Position numbers and translations under genes: made by a program. From Nitrospiria bacterium (GTDB taxonomy: Bacteria; Nitrospirota; UBA9217), in the NCBI GenBank assembly GCA_919902495.1, contig CAKKRC010000004.1, positions 1 to 64,000 on the forward strand: a stretch of DNA of 64,000 bases, given 5' to 3'. This document shows, piece after piece, positions 43,909 through 51,502 of the stretch. The notes beneath the pieces are model-generated. The model saw only the letters and a program-made list of their open reading frames with translations. It ran no database searches and had not been told where the DNA came from. Positions within the stretch are counted from its first letter, which is position 1. Each line of letters begins with the position of its first letter.

Positions 43909-45024
43909 TTATACACGCATCGGCATAACGACGCATTTGTACGCGTCGTTCCCCTCTTCCTTGACCAGGCAGGGGCTGAGGGAGTCGTTCAGTTCCAGCG
44001 TGATGTTCGTCCCGTCCATTGCCATAAGCACATCCATAAGATAACGTGAATTGAAGCCGATGGATATGCTCTCGCCTTTGTAATCAATGGAAAGCTCTTC
44101 GTTCGCCTCCCCCACTTCGGGATTGTTCGTGGACAGCAGGAGCGTGTTCTTCTCGAGTTGAAGCTTCACGGCGTTCGTCTTTTCCTTTGACAGGATCGAT
44201 ACGCGCTTGACCGCATGCGTAAAGATATCTTTGGACACAGATACCTTCTTGGTATTTTGCGTGGGGAGCACTTGCTGATAGTTGGGGTAGTTGCCGTCGA
44301 TGAGCTTGGAGACCATCACCAGGCCGTCCCGTTTGAACAATGCGTGATTCTTGCTGAGCCCTATCTGGAACCCTCCCTGGGACGAATCCTCTTCGAGAAG
44401 GCGGCGAAGCTCCATCATTGCTTTTTTCGGGATAATAACGCTTTCCTCTTTATGCTTGGCATCCACGATCTTGTCGATCATGGACAGGCGGTGGCCATCG
44501 GTGCCCACCATCCGGATCCTCAGCGCGCCTTTTTCCGGCGTGAGTTGCACAAAGAGACCGTTCAGAACATACCGCGCGTCGTTCTCGCCGGCGGCATACA
44601 GTGTTTTCTTGATCATTTCACGGAGGGTTTCGCCGTCCATGGTGATCATGCCCTCTTCGGCAACGTCGGGCATGCTGGGATACTCTTCCTTCGGCAGGCC
44701 GACCAGCTTGAACTGGGAGTGACCGGACACGATCTTCACCCAGTTCCCCTCTTCCACGCGGATCTGGATGTCCTCTTCCGGCAATTCCCGCACGATCTCG
44801 AACATCTTCTTCGCCGAGACCGTTACCGCACCGGGTTTCTCCACGTCCGCAGCATATCGTCCGCGCAGGCCGATCTCAAGATCGGTAGCGATGATCTCAA
44901 CGCCCTTTCCGTCCGCAACAAGAAGCATGTTGGAAAGGATCGGCATGGTGTTCTTCTTATCGACAACACCCTGAATGCGCTGTAAGCCCTTGAGGATTTC
45001 GTCTTTCTTTATCTTCAGTTTCAT
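43909..45024 (-). CDS. dnaN: DNA polymerase III beta sliding clamp
   Basis: A 371-residue clamp with three repeated domains. Opening MKLKIKKDEILKGLQRIQGVVDKKNTMPILSNMLL is typical, as are GTDGHRL and the C-terminal LVKEEGNDAYKCVVMPMRV. It follows dnaA by 85 bp on the same strand. Confidence 0.97.
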   Translation of the reverse strand: MKLKIKKDEILKGLQRIQGVVDKKNTMPILSNMLLVADGKGVEIIATDLEIGLRGRYAADVEKPGAVTVSAKKMFEIVRELPEEDIQIRVEEGNWVKIVSGHSQFKLVGLPKEEYPSMPDVAEEGMITMDGETLREMIKKTLYAAGENDARYVLNGLFVQLTPEKGALRIRMVGTDGHRLSMIDKIVDAKHKEESVIIPKKAMMELRRLLEEDSSQGGFQIGLSKNHALFKRDGLVMVSKLIDGNYPNYQQVLPTQNTKKVSVSKDIFTHAVKRVSILSKEKTNAVKLQLEKNTLLLSTNNPEVGEANEELSIDYKGESISIGFNSRYLMDVLMAMDGTNITLELNDSLSPCLVKEEGNDAYKCVVMPMRV

Positions 45025-45109
45025 TCAGAAAGCCTCCATCGAGATGGTCAATACTATCAGAAAGCCTGGTAAATAGCAACACAAATATCCGGCTAAAAAC
45101 CCAGGCAAA

Positions 45110-46444
45110 TCAAGACTTTAACTGCTTTATCAGCGTCTCGATCCGGGCCTTGAGCTCGGGGTCTTTTTCCCTTTTTTCTTCGATGACCTTACAGGAATGA
45201 ATAACGGTGCTGTGGTCCTTCCCGCCGAAAAAATTTCCGGTCTCCGGGAGCGAGGAACCGGCAAGCTGCCGGCAAAGATACATGGCGACCTGACGGGGCA
45301 GAACAACTGTTCGGGTGCGCCGTTTGGACTTGAGGTCCGACGGTTTTACCCCGAACGACTCTGCAACGACCTTCTGGATAAGCTCGTTGGTGATCACCTT
45401 TTCCCGAAGATTGGCCAGATGCTTCATCTCCGCTTTCGCCAGATCGACGGTTATGTCCGTGTTCGTGAGGGAGGCGATCGCGCCCAGCCGCATGAGCCCT
45501 CCTTCAAGTTCGCGGATATTGTTCTTGAGAATCGTGGCAAGATATTCCGCAACGGCATCGGGCAGCCGTATGTTCTGGAGGTCGGCCTTCTTCTTCAGGA
45601 TCGCGATGCGTGTTTCCAGGTCCGGCGCCTGGATGTCCGCAATCAGACCCGCTTCGAACCGCGACCGGAGGCGCTCTTCGATGTCCGGGATCTCCTTGGG
45701 CTGCCGGTCGCTCGTGAGCACGATCTGCTTCTCCGCCTCATAGAGCGTATTGAATGTGTGAAAAAATTCTTCCTGGGTCCGTTCCTTGCCCGCCATGAAC
45801 TGGATATCGTCGATGATGAGGATGTCCATGTTCCGGTATTTCAGCCGGAAGGCGTCCATCGTCTTGTGGCTCAGGTGGCTGATCAGCTCGTTCGTGAATT
45901 GCTCGGAAGAAAGGTAGGCAACCCTCGCGCGCGGCGCTTTGCTCTGGACGAAATGGCCTATTGCATTGACCAGGTGGGTCTTGCCGAGACCTACCCCGCT
46001 GTAAATAAATAGCGGATTATAGGCCCGGCCCGGCGTTTCCGAGACCGCCTTGGCGGATGCGTGGGCGAACTGATTGCTGGGACCAACGACAAAAGAGTTA
46101 AAGGTATATTTCTTGTCATGGAGAAGATTGGTTTTTTCCTGGCGGTCCTCTTTTTTCTCTTCCTTTGCGGTCTTGGCGGTCTTTTTTTGGGGCTCCTGCG
46201 GTTCAACAAAGAAATCGATCTCGATGGTGTCCTTCTTCGTGACCTCTTTGATCACATCGTTCAGAACCTCTCCGTGATGTTCCCTGATCCAGTCACGGTG
46301 GAATTTGCTCGGCACCTGAATGACCATCTTGGAACCGTCAAAGGAAACAAGTCTGGACTGGGCAAACCAGGTATCGTACCCCTGCCGGGTCATCTTATTT
46401 TCTATGAGGAAAAGTATCTCCTCCCAAACCTTTGCTAAATCCAT
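45110..46444 (-). CDS. dnaA: Chromosomal replication initiator DnaA
   Basis: A 444-residue initiator. Domain I (1-85), a short Lys/Glu-rich domain II (about 90-110), AAA+ domain with YSGVGLGKTHLVNAIGH and IDDIQFMAGKERTQEEFFHTFN, and the C-terminal DnaA-box-binding helix-turn-helix LPRQVAMYLCRQLAGSSLPETGNFFGGKDHSTVIHS. A perfect DnaA box lies about 40 bp upstream of its start, suggesting autoregulation. Confidence 0.97.
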   Translation of the reverse strand: MDLAKVWEEILFLIENKMTRQGYDTWFAQSRLVSFDGSKMVIQVPSKFHRDWIREHHGEVLNDVIKEVTKKDTIEIDFFVEPQEPQKKTAKTAKEEKKEDRQEKTNLLHDKKYTFNSFVVGPSNQFAHASAKAVSETPGRAYNPLFIYSGVGLGKTHLVNAIGHFVQSKAPRARVAYLSSEQFTNELISHLSHKTMDAFRLKYRNMDILIIDDIQFMAGKERTQEEFFHTFNTLYEAEKQIVLTSDRQPKEIPDIEERLRSRFEAGLIADIQAPDLETRIAILKKKADLQNIRLPDAVAEYLATILKNNIRELEGGLMRLGAIASLTNTDITVDLAKAEMKHLANLREKVITNELIQKVVAESFGVKPSDLKSKRRTRTVVLPRQVAMYLCRQLAGSSLPETGNFFGGKDHSTVIHSCKVIEEKREKDPELKARIETLIKQLKS

Positions 46445-46481
46445 AGGTTACCTCAATAAACCCCTACTGTTACACACACCC

Positions 46482-46490
46482 TTATCCACA
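46482..46490 (+). promoter_or_regulatory. Perfect DnaA box
   Basis: TTATCCACA, a 9 of 9 match to the consensus, about 38 bp upstream of the dnaA ATG. Probable autoregulatory and/or origin site. Confidence 0.85.
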
Positions 46491-46764
46491 CCTGTTAACA
46501 ATTGAAAAACGCGTTACAATTCAAGTGATTATCGGCGCGCAAGGAGGTTGTTTGTCCGGTTTATCTGACCCCGTATTTGCTGGTGTTCGCGGGTCCGTGA
46601 AAAACGCTGCTGAGCATGTTTCTTGCTGATATCATTAAAAGCCGTGGGGCAACGAAAAATGACTATACCAGAACGTCCTATACCTGGCAAGGTCTTTTTC
46701 ATAGCCGGCCCTTCTCGAGCGCATTGGTATGCACAGCATCCCTGCTATATAGTCTAAAAATTGC

Positions 46765-46793
46765 TTGACTTCGAAACTATGTCGATTTATAAT
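46765..46793 (+). promoter_or_regulatory. Strong sigma-70 promoter for tusA-dsrE2
   Basis: TTGACT (46765-46770), a 17-bp spacer and perfect TATAAT (46788-46793), with a start predicted near 46800 and AAGGAGGAG before the tusA ATG. Confidence 0.85.
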
Positions 46794-46856
46794 AAAACAA
46801 TTGTTTCATGACTTCCGTTTCTACTTCATTTCATGACCAAGGAGGAGAATTAAGCC

Positions 46857-47099
46857 ATGTCCGCAGACATCAAGGTTGATCAGGTTTTGGATGCAAAAGG
46901 TTTAAGCTGTCCGTTGCCGATCCTCAAGACAAAGAAGGCCGTTGAGGCGCTGACCAAGGACCAGATCCTGAAGGTGGAAACAACGGATCCCGGTTCCAAG
47001 AACGATATGGCCTCCTGGGCAAAGAGGACCGGTAACGAGGTCCTGAAAGTGGAAGAGGGGTCGGGAACATTCACCTTCTATATTAAAAAATCGGCATAA
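46857..47099 (+). CDS. tusA: TusA-family sulfur carrier
   Basis: An 80-residue TusA/SirA-fold protein. The active Cys lies in the family motif LSCPLPIL (CPxP). These proteins shuttle persulfide sulfur for tRNA thiolation, molybdopterin or, in sulfur oxidisers and reducers, dissimilatory metabolism. It is followed 13 bp later by a DsrE2-like gene, a pairing common in the latter organisms. Excellent ribosome site and promoter. Confidence 0.92.
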   Translation: MSADIKVDQVLDAKGLSCPLPILKTKKAVEALTKDQILKVETTDPGSKNDMASWAKRTGNEVLKVEEGSGTFTFYIKKSA

Positions 47100-47112
47100 G
47101 GAGATCAAAAAA

Positions 47113-47586
47113 ATGACAAAGAAAAAAATGACCATTATCGCGTCCAAGGGTACGCTCGATATGGCATATCCGCCTCTTATCCTTGCGACCACTGCTGCGG
47201 CCATGGACGTCGATGTTACAATTTTTTTCACCTTTTACGGGCTCGAGATCCTCAAAAAGAATAACGCTGACAAACTGAAGGTCTCGCCTCTGGGCAATCC
47301 CGCCATGCCGATGCCCATGCCGATCCCGACTCTCGTCTCGTCGCTTCCCGGTATGGAGGCAATGGCAACCGCTATGATGAAGTCTATGTGCAAGAAACAT
47401 GGTGTCGCCTCTATCGGGACCCTGCTTGACCTTGCGATAGAAAGCGGCGTTAAGCTCATCGCCTGCCAGATGACCATGGATCTGTTTGGCTATAAAAAGG
47501 AAGCGCTTGTTGACGGTGTCGAAGTCGGCGGAGCAGCAGCCTGGCTGGATATCGCCGCTGATTCACAGATCAACCTCTTTATCTAA
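47113..47586 (+). CDS. DsrE2-like DsrE/F/H-family protein
   Basis: A 157-residue DsrE/F-fold protein of the membrane-associating DsrE2 type. Opening TIIASKGTLDMAYPPLILATTAAAMDVDVTIFFTFYG and the C-terminal CQMTMDLFGY, whose Cys is the likely persulfide acceptor. Met-rich loop (AMPMPMPIP). Pairs with TusA in sulfur transfer; not a complete DsrEFH set. A terminator follows. Confidence 0.88.
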   Translation: MTKKKMTIIASKGTLDMAYPPLILATTAAAMDVDVTIFFTFYGLEILKKNNADKLKVSPLGNPAMPMPMPIPTLVSSLPGMEAMATAMMKSMCKKHGVASIGTLLDLAIESGVKLIACQMTMDLFGYKKEALVDGVEVGGAAAWLDIAADSQINLFI

Positions 47587-47613
47587 GTCACCACACAACA
47601 CCACAGAACCCGT

Positions 47614-47649
47614 GAGCCGATCCTGTGAACATCAGGACCGGCTCTTTTT
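47614..47649 (+). terminator. Terminator after dsrE2
   Basis: Arms GAGCCGATCCTG and CAGGACCGGCTC (one mismatch), loop TGAACAT, then TTTTTG. Confidence 0.85.
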
Positions 47650-47697
47650 GCTTTCGTGTCTCTGGACTTTTTCCTCTGTTTGTGATAAAAAAATCGC

Positions 47698-48018
47698 ATG
47701 AAAATACCTGCGGATCTTAAGTTCGATGAGAAGGGTCTTATTCCTGCGGTGGTCCAGGAGTGGAAGACCGGCGATGTGCTCATGGTCGCATATATGAACA
47801 CGGAGTCACTGAAAAGGACCGTTGAGACCGGGTTCACCTGGTACTGGAGCCGTTCGCGCCAGATGTTCTGGCAAAAAGGGGAGACGTCGGGAAACGTGCA
47901 GCAGGTCAAGGATATCTACTATGACTGCGATCAGGATACGCTCCTCATTAAGGTTGAACAGACCGGACCGGCTTGTCATACCGGGGAGCGAACCTGTTTT
48001 TTCAGGCGGTTTTCTTAA
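47698..48018 (+). CDS. hisI: Phosphoribosyl-AMP cyclohydrolase
   Basis: A 106-residue HisI, third step of histidine synthesis, hydrolysing [34 protein letters not shown], then [36 protein letters not shown] with the zinc and Mg ligands (Cys, Asp, Cys, His). No fused HisE domain and no other his gene here, so it is orphaned from the pathway cluster. Fourteen bases separate it from the HIT gene. Confidence 0.95.
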   Translation: MKIPADLKFDEKGLIPAVVQEWKTGDVLMVAYMNTESLKRTVETGFTWYWSRSRQMFWQKGETSGNVQQVKDIYYDCDQDTLLIKVEQTGPACHTGERTCFFRRFS

Positions 48019-48032
48019 AGGAGGACGATACG

Positions 48033-48386
48033 GTGAAGCATGATCCGAACTGCCTTTTTTGCAAGATCGTGGATCGCAAGATCCCCGCGAAGCTCATTCA
48101 CAACGACGAGATGGCCATTGCCTTCGAAGACATTAATCCGCAGGCGCCTTCACACATCTTGATCGTGCCCAATGAACACATCTCGGATATTCAAAGCATG
48201 AAGGAAGGCGAGAGGGAGCTTATTGGTCACTTGTTCTTCGTTGCCCGGAATATTGCTGCGGCGCGGGGACTTGACAAGGGGGGCTACCGTCTGGTCATCA
48301 ACAACGGGCGAGATGCCGGGCAGGCGGTCTTTCACATACACCTTCACCTGTTATCGGGACGCGCGTTCGCCTGGCCTCCGGGATAA
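48033..48386 (+). CDS. HIT-family nucleotide hydrolase (HinT-like)
   Basis: A 117-residue histidine-triad protein: CLFCKIVDRKIPAKLIH at the start, INPQAPSHILIVPNEHI, and the triad HIHLHLLSGR near the C-terminus. HinT-type enzymes cleave nucleoside phosphoramidates and acyl-adenylates. GTG at 48033 chosen for the GGAGG eight bases upstream. Probably co-transcribed with hisI. Its end marks the left edge of the putative origin element. Confidence 0.92.
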   Translation: MKHDPNCLFCKIVDRKIPAKLIHNDEMAIAFEDINPQAPSHILIVPNEHISDIQSMKEGERELIGHLFFVARNIAAARGLDKGGYRLVINNGRDAGQAVFHIHLHLLSGRAFAWPPG

Positions 48387-48811
48387 CAACGGGTTACAGC
48401 CCTTTCCACAGTTCGATGTTGATACTGTTCTTAAAACGCTGTGGATTCCCAAAACAGCGCATTCATCAACACGAATCCTTTCATAATCTGTTATGGATCA
48501 TCACCCTTGTTCCTGACGTTTTCCTGTTCCTTTTCCTGCTGTTGTTTTCTCTTCCCACGTTTCAACACCCACTACTACTACTACTACTATTTTTCTTTAT
48601 ATATGTATAGTAATAATAATCTTAGCGAGAGCTGATCGCCGTTTCATAAAAAATATTTCAGAAAAATAGCGCATGAGGAAAAAAATAGTCGCCTTTCTGG
48701 AAGGTACGTGGTATTGTTCTTCCTCGATAGAACAAAGATAACTTCCTTGAGGATAGATGTTTATTCTTTAGGGAATTTCCATAGACAAGAGTTCAGACAA
48801 GGAGAAGCGCT
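48387..48811. other. Probable oriC element: AT-rich DUE with DnaA-trio-like repeat
   Basis: This 425-bp non-coding stretch contains imperfect DnaA boxes CTTTCCACA (48402-48410) and TGTGGATTC (48440-48448), each 7 of 9. A run of six ACT/CTA triplets (48571-48589; TAG on the other strand) is followed at once by TTTTTCTTTATATATG and TAGTAATAATAAT (to about 48622). Box, short GC patch, TAG trios and AT-rich DNA is the layout described for the bacterial basal unwinding element in B. subtilis. It lies 2 kb from dnaA, at the polarity switch. Origin function is inferred, not shown. Confidence 0.6.
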
Positions 48812-49180
48812 GTGGAGAACAAAGAGTTCGTTTTCATCCTGACACATTCGTATGACGCAATAGAGCGATCTGCAGGGGCATTGCAACTTGCCGCCAATAT
48901 GGCAGCGATTGACGCAAAAATAGATTTTTTTCTTATGAACGAAGGTGTTCATCTGGCCCGAAAAGGATTTGCGGAGACCATGAGCTGGCAAAAGAGTTTT
49001 TCTCCGGTTGCCACGCTGATAACGAGCCTGGTGGATGATTTTGATTGCAAATTCTACGTCTGCGCATCATGCGTAAAACCCTATGGAATTGAAGGGGCAG
49101 AACTGATAAAAAATGCGGAAGTGAAATCAGGATTATATCTTGGTGAATTGCTCATGAAGAGACAGGGACTGACGTTTTAA
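48812..49180 (+). CDS. DsrE-like small protein
   Basis: A 122-residue protein with the DsrE/F-like fold: EFVFILTHSYDAIERSAGALQLAANMAAIDAKIDFFLMNEGVHLARKGFAE and a Cys pair in YVCASCVKPYGI at the active-Cys position. Probably a third sulfur-relay or redox protein besides the TusA and DsrE2 upstream. The GTG start has AAGGAGAA six bases before it. Confidence 0.8.
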   Translation: MENKEFVFILTHSYDAIERSAGALQLAANMAAIDAKIDFFLMNEGVHLARKGFAETMSWQKSFSPVATLITSLVDDFDCKFYVCASCVKPYGIEGAELIKNAEVKSGLYLGELLMKRQGLTF

Positions 49181-49234
49181 TAGGGGTGGATAAAGAAAAA
49201 AGTCTTCAATAAAACACCAGCAGCTATCATAAAA

Positions 49235-49444
49235 ATGGAAGAATTTAAATTAACCGGGAAAGAATTTATTGAGTTGAACGATCTCTTGAAGATCACCGGA
49301 ATGTGTGAGAGCGGCGGGATGGCGAAGACCATGATCATCGATGGCAGAGTAACGGTTGATGGTAACGTAGAATTGAGGAGACGGCGCAAGATCCGCACGG
49401 GACAGCTCGTTTCCCTCGAAGGCAGGAACGTGCGGGTCAAATAA
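49235..49444 (+). CDS. S4-domain RNA-binding protein (YbcJ/YaaA-like)
   Basis: A 69-residue protein consisting of one S4 domain: FIELNDLLKITGMCESGGMAKTMIIDGRVTVDGNVELRRRRKIRTGQLV. Relatives bind structured RNA or ribosomes. In Bacillus a similar gene (yaaA) lies beside dnaN, so an origin-proximal location recurs. No strong ribosome site. Confidence 0.85.
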   Translation: MEEFKLTGKEFIELNDLLKITGMCESGGMAKTMIIDGRVTVDGNVELRRRRKIRTGQLVSLEGRNVRVK

Positions 49445-49492
49445 AACAGAGCGACGGTATGCACGGCAATGAGCGAAGGAAAAGGACCAGCC

Positions 49493-50068
49493 ATGAAGAA
49501 CATCGCGAATTTCCTGTTTGAAGCGGGAATGCTGAAGCGCACGCCGCGAAGCGGATTCCAGTTTCTCGGGACAGGCGCGGAGTCGGTGGCCGAACATATC
49601 TTTAGAACGACCTATATTGGCTACGCACTGGGGAGGCTTGCGAAGGACATCAACGTGGAACACCTGATCAAGATGTGCCTGTTCCACGATCTGCCGGAAG
49701 CAAGAACGGGAGACCTGAATTACGTCAACAAAAAATATGTAAAGGCCGACGAGAATAAAGCGATCAAGGACCTTGCGGCAACACTTCCGTTCGGAAACGA
49801 GATCGAAAAGCTTGTATTGGAATATGAGGAGGGAACCTCAGCAGAGGCAAGGCTGGCAAGGGATGCCGACCAGCTCGAGATGATCCTGGCGCTTAAGGAA
49901 TACAAGGACCTGGGAAATAAATATGCAGATGAATGGCTTCAATTCTCGCTGAAGCGTCTTCAAACCGACAGCGCAAAGGAGCTCGCCAGGGTGATCCTCG
50001 AGACGGACTCATCGCTGTGGTGGTTCAGCGACAAAGGGGACTGGTGGGTGACCGGAGGCAGGCATTGA
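49493..50068 (+). CDS. HD-domain hydrolase, YfbR-like 5'-deoxynucleotidase type
   Basis: A 191-residue HD-superfamily phosphohydrolase. Metal ligands: His in VAEHIFR, HD in CLFHDLPEA, final Asp in ARDADQLEM. Resembles YfbR/HDDC2, which dephosphorylates deoxynucleoside monophosphates. The ATG at 49493 is preferred over 49469 because AAGGA lies six bases before it. Its last 60 bp overlap the convergent kinase gene, an unusually long coding overlap. Confidence 0.87.
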   Translation: MKNIANFLFEAGMLKRTPRSGFQFLGTGAESVAEHIFRTTYIGYALGRLAKDINVEHLIKMCLFHDLPEARTGDLNYVNKKYVKADENKAIKDLAATLPFGNEIEKLVLEYEEGTSAEARLARDADQLEMILALKEYKDLGNKYADEWLQFSLKRLQTDSAKELARVILETDSSLWWFSDKGDWWVTGGRH

Positions 50069-50713
50069 GATCTGCCTGAAGGCATCTTCGGCCGTTGTCG
50101 TATCGCCTATCAAAACCGGGATGATAGCCGATCCCGTATTATTATAATGATCAACGAGCGGCGCGGTCCGCTCATTGAACAAACGAAGCTTTGTATCGAC
50201 AAGCGCACCATCATCATCAGACCTTCCCGTCCTGTCTCCTCCCACATTGCCACGCAATCTGCAGAACACGGAGTCGACCGAACACTCGAGAAGGACCAGG
50301 ACCCGGACCGCGGCTACCGTGGCCATGTCGTTGGCCTGTCCGGCGTGTCGGGGGATCCCGTTAAGAATGAGCACATCATCCGGGGAAAAGAAGGAGCGTT
50401 CAAGGAACGCGCCGATGATCTTTCTGGCGAGGGGGAACTGCCGGTCTTCGAGAAGCAGGCCTTGTTCGAGAACACGCTTGATAAAAGCGATCTCGGACGC
50501 TGTATAGTGCAGCGACGGACCGTTGCGGGAGAGTATGGCGCGGAGCTCTGCACCGAAATCAAGGTGATGAGCCTTTTTCCCGAAGAGCCCGTTCCTTGCA
50601 ATGTGTTCGCCCAAGGGGCTCTTTCCGGAACCCGTGGGACCAAGAAGAAGGACTGCCTCAACAGGGAATGAATAGGTTGTCTTCATGGATAAAGGTGAGA
50701 TATGGATACTCAT
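50009..50713 (-). CDS. P-loop nucleotide kinase, adenylate-kinase-like
   Basis: A 234-residue P-loop protein with GPTGSGKSPLGEHIA as Walker A, an NMP-binding-like helix region and ILNGIPRHAGQA, comparable to DGFPRT of adenylate kinase. LECSVDSVFCRLRGN resembles the LID-flanking region, but the LID is reduced. Likely a (d)NMP or small-molecule kinase; substrate unknown. Its ATG overlaps the NUDIX stop (ATGA), so it is translationally coupled. The 3' 60 bp overlap the HD gene on the other strand. Confidence 0.75.
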   Translation of the reverse strand: MSIHISPLSMKTTYSFPVEAVLLLGPTGSGKSPLGEHIARNGLFGKKAHHLDFGAELRAILSRNGPSLHYTASEIAFIKRVLEQGLLLEDRQFPLARKIIGAFLERSFFSPDDVLILNGIPRHAGQANDMATVAAVRVLVLLECSVDSVFCRLRGNVGGDRTGRSDDDGALVDTKLRLFNERTAPLVDHYNNTGSAIIPVLIGDTTTAEDAFRQISMPASGHPPVPFVAEPPQR

Positions 50714-51144
50714 TCAGCAGACAGGTATTTTTTGAGGCTTTGCAGGCTCTTTTGGGATGCCCGGGAAAGGTCCTTCGCTGGAATGGCGCCGATATTGAAC
50801 CAGCCTATCTCCTCGCACTTGTGGGGCTCTTTGATGCAGGGTTTGCCGTTCTTGTATCTGCAGAGATAGGTGGGGGAGACCCAGTGCTGTTTTTCCTCGG
50901 GTAAAATATGGTTCACCACATCGAGGAGCTGTACGACCTCGATGACGAATCCGTATTCCTCCCTGATCTCTCTGACCAAGGCGTTCTCGAGGGTCTCGCC
51001 GAACTCGACACCGCCGCCGGGAAATTCCCATCGATGCTTTTCGTTGCGCGCTTCTGCTCCGCGTTTTGCCAGGAACACCTTGCCGTCCTTGTTAAAAATG
51101 ATGGCGCCGGCGCCGACGCCGATGTAATCGGTCCCTTTTTTCAT
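50710..51144 (-). CDS. NUDIX hydrolase (MutT-like)
   Basis: A 144-residue pyrophosphohydrolase with a full Nudix box GGGVEFGETLENALVREIREEYGF. MutT-like N-terminus (VGAGAIIFNKDGKVFLAKRG) suggests a nucleotide substrate, possibly housecleaning. Coupled to the downstream kinase by ATGA, forming a two-gene minus-strand unit inside a plus-strand neighbourhood. Confidence 0.9.
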   Translation of the reverse strand: MKKGTDYIGVGAGAIIFNKDGKVFLAKRGAEARNEKHRWEFPGGGVEFGETLENALVREIREEYGFVIEVVQLLDVVNHILPEEKQHWVSPTYLCRYKNGKPCIKEPHKCEEIGWFNIGAIPAKDLSRASQKSLQSLKKYLSAE

Positions 51145-51223
51145 GGCCGAATAATAAACCCTTTTTCAGGCGGAGTCTATAATCATCTTGCTATTGGTGG
51201 CAATTTTTAGATAGAATCCGGTG

Positions 51224-51502
51224 ATGGCCAAGAAGGCGGAAAAAGGGTGGTCTCTGTACATGCTGCGGTGCAGGGACAGGACCCTGTATACGGGCATTAC
51301 GAACGATATTGCCCGCCGCCTTTTACTGCACAAGAAGGGGATTGCTGCACGGTACACCAGGGGTAGACTGCCTGTGAAACTGGTCCACCAGGAGCCGTGC
51401 GGCAGCAGATCGGACGCCCTTAAGAAGGAACATGCCCTCAAGAAACTGAAACGCGCAGAAAAAGAGGCATACATAAAAAACTATGGATCTGTTAACCGTT
51501 GA
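51224..51502 (+). CDS. GIY-YIG nuclease-domain protein, UPF0213 type
   Basis: A 92-residue single GIY-YIG domain: WSLYMLRCRDRTLYTGITNDIARRLLLH, catalytic Arg and Glu (ALKKEHALKKL). YhbQ/UPF0213-like. Second such protein in the window; not closely similar to the one at 26.1 kb. Its end overlaps the start of the aminotransferase gene by 20 bp. Confidence 0.85.
   Translation: MAKKAEKGWSLYMLRCRDRTLYTGITNDIARRLLLHKKGIAARYTRGRLPVKLVHQEPCGSRSDALKKEHALKKLKRAEKEAYIKNYGSVNR

Larger units (their letters stand above)
46445..46856. other. dnaA-tusA intergenic region, strand-switch point
   Basis: This 412-bp gap is where gene polarity flips. It holds one perfect DnaA box (46482-46490) in the likely dnaA leader, a weaker TTACACACA beside it, and a strong plus-strand promoter (46765-46793). 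No clear AT-rich unwinding element or box cluster is seen, so it looks like one half of an origin rather than the whole. Confidence 0.6.

Noticed and set aside
46445-46856. The dnaA upstream gap as the complete oriC
   Set aside because: Only one good DnaA box and no clear unwinding element; kept as a possible half of a bipartite origin.
48571-48589. Triplet run (ACT)6 as a simple microsatellite or CRISPR-like repeat
   Set aside because: There are no spacers and only one 19-nt tract. Its position next to AT-rich DNA and DnaA-box-like sites fits an origin element better.
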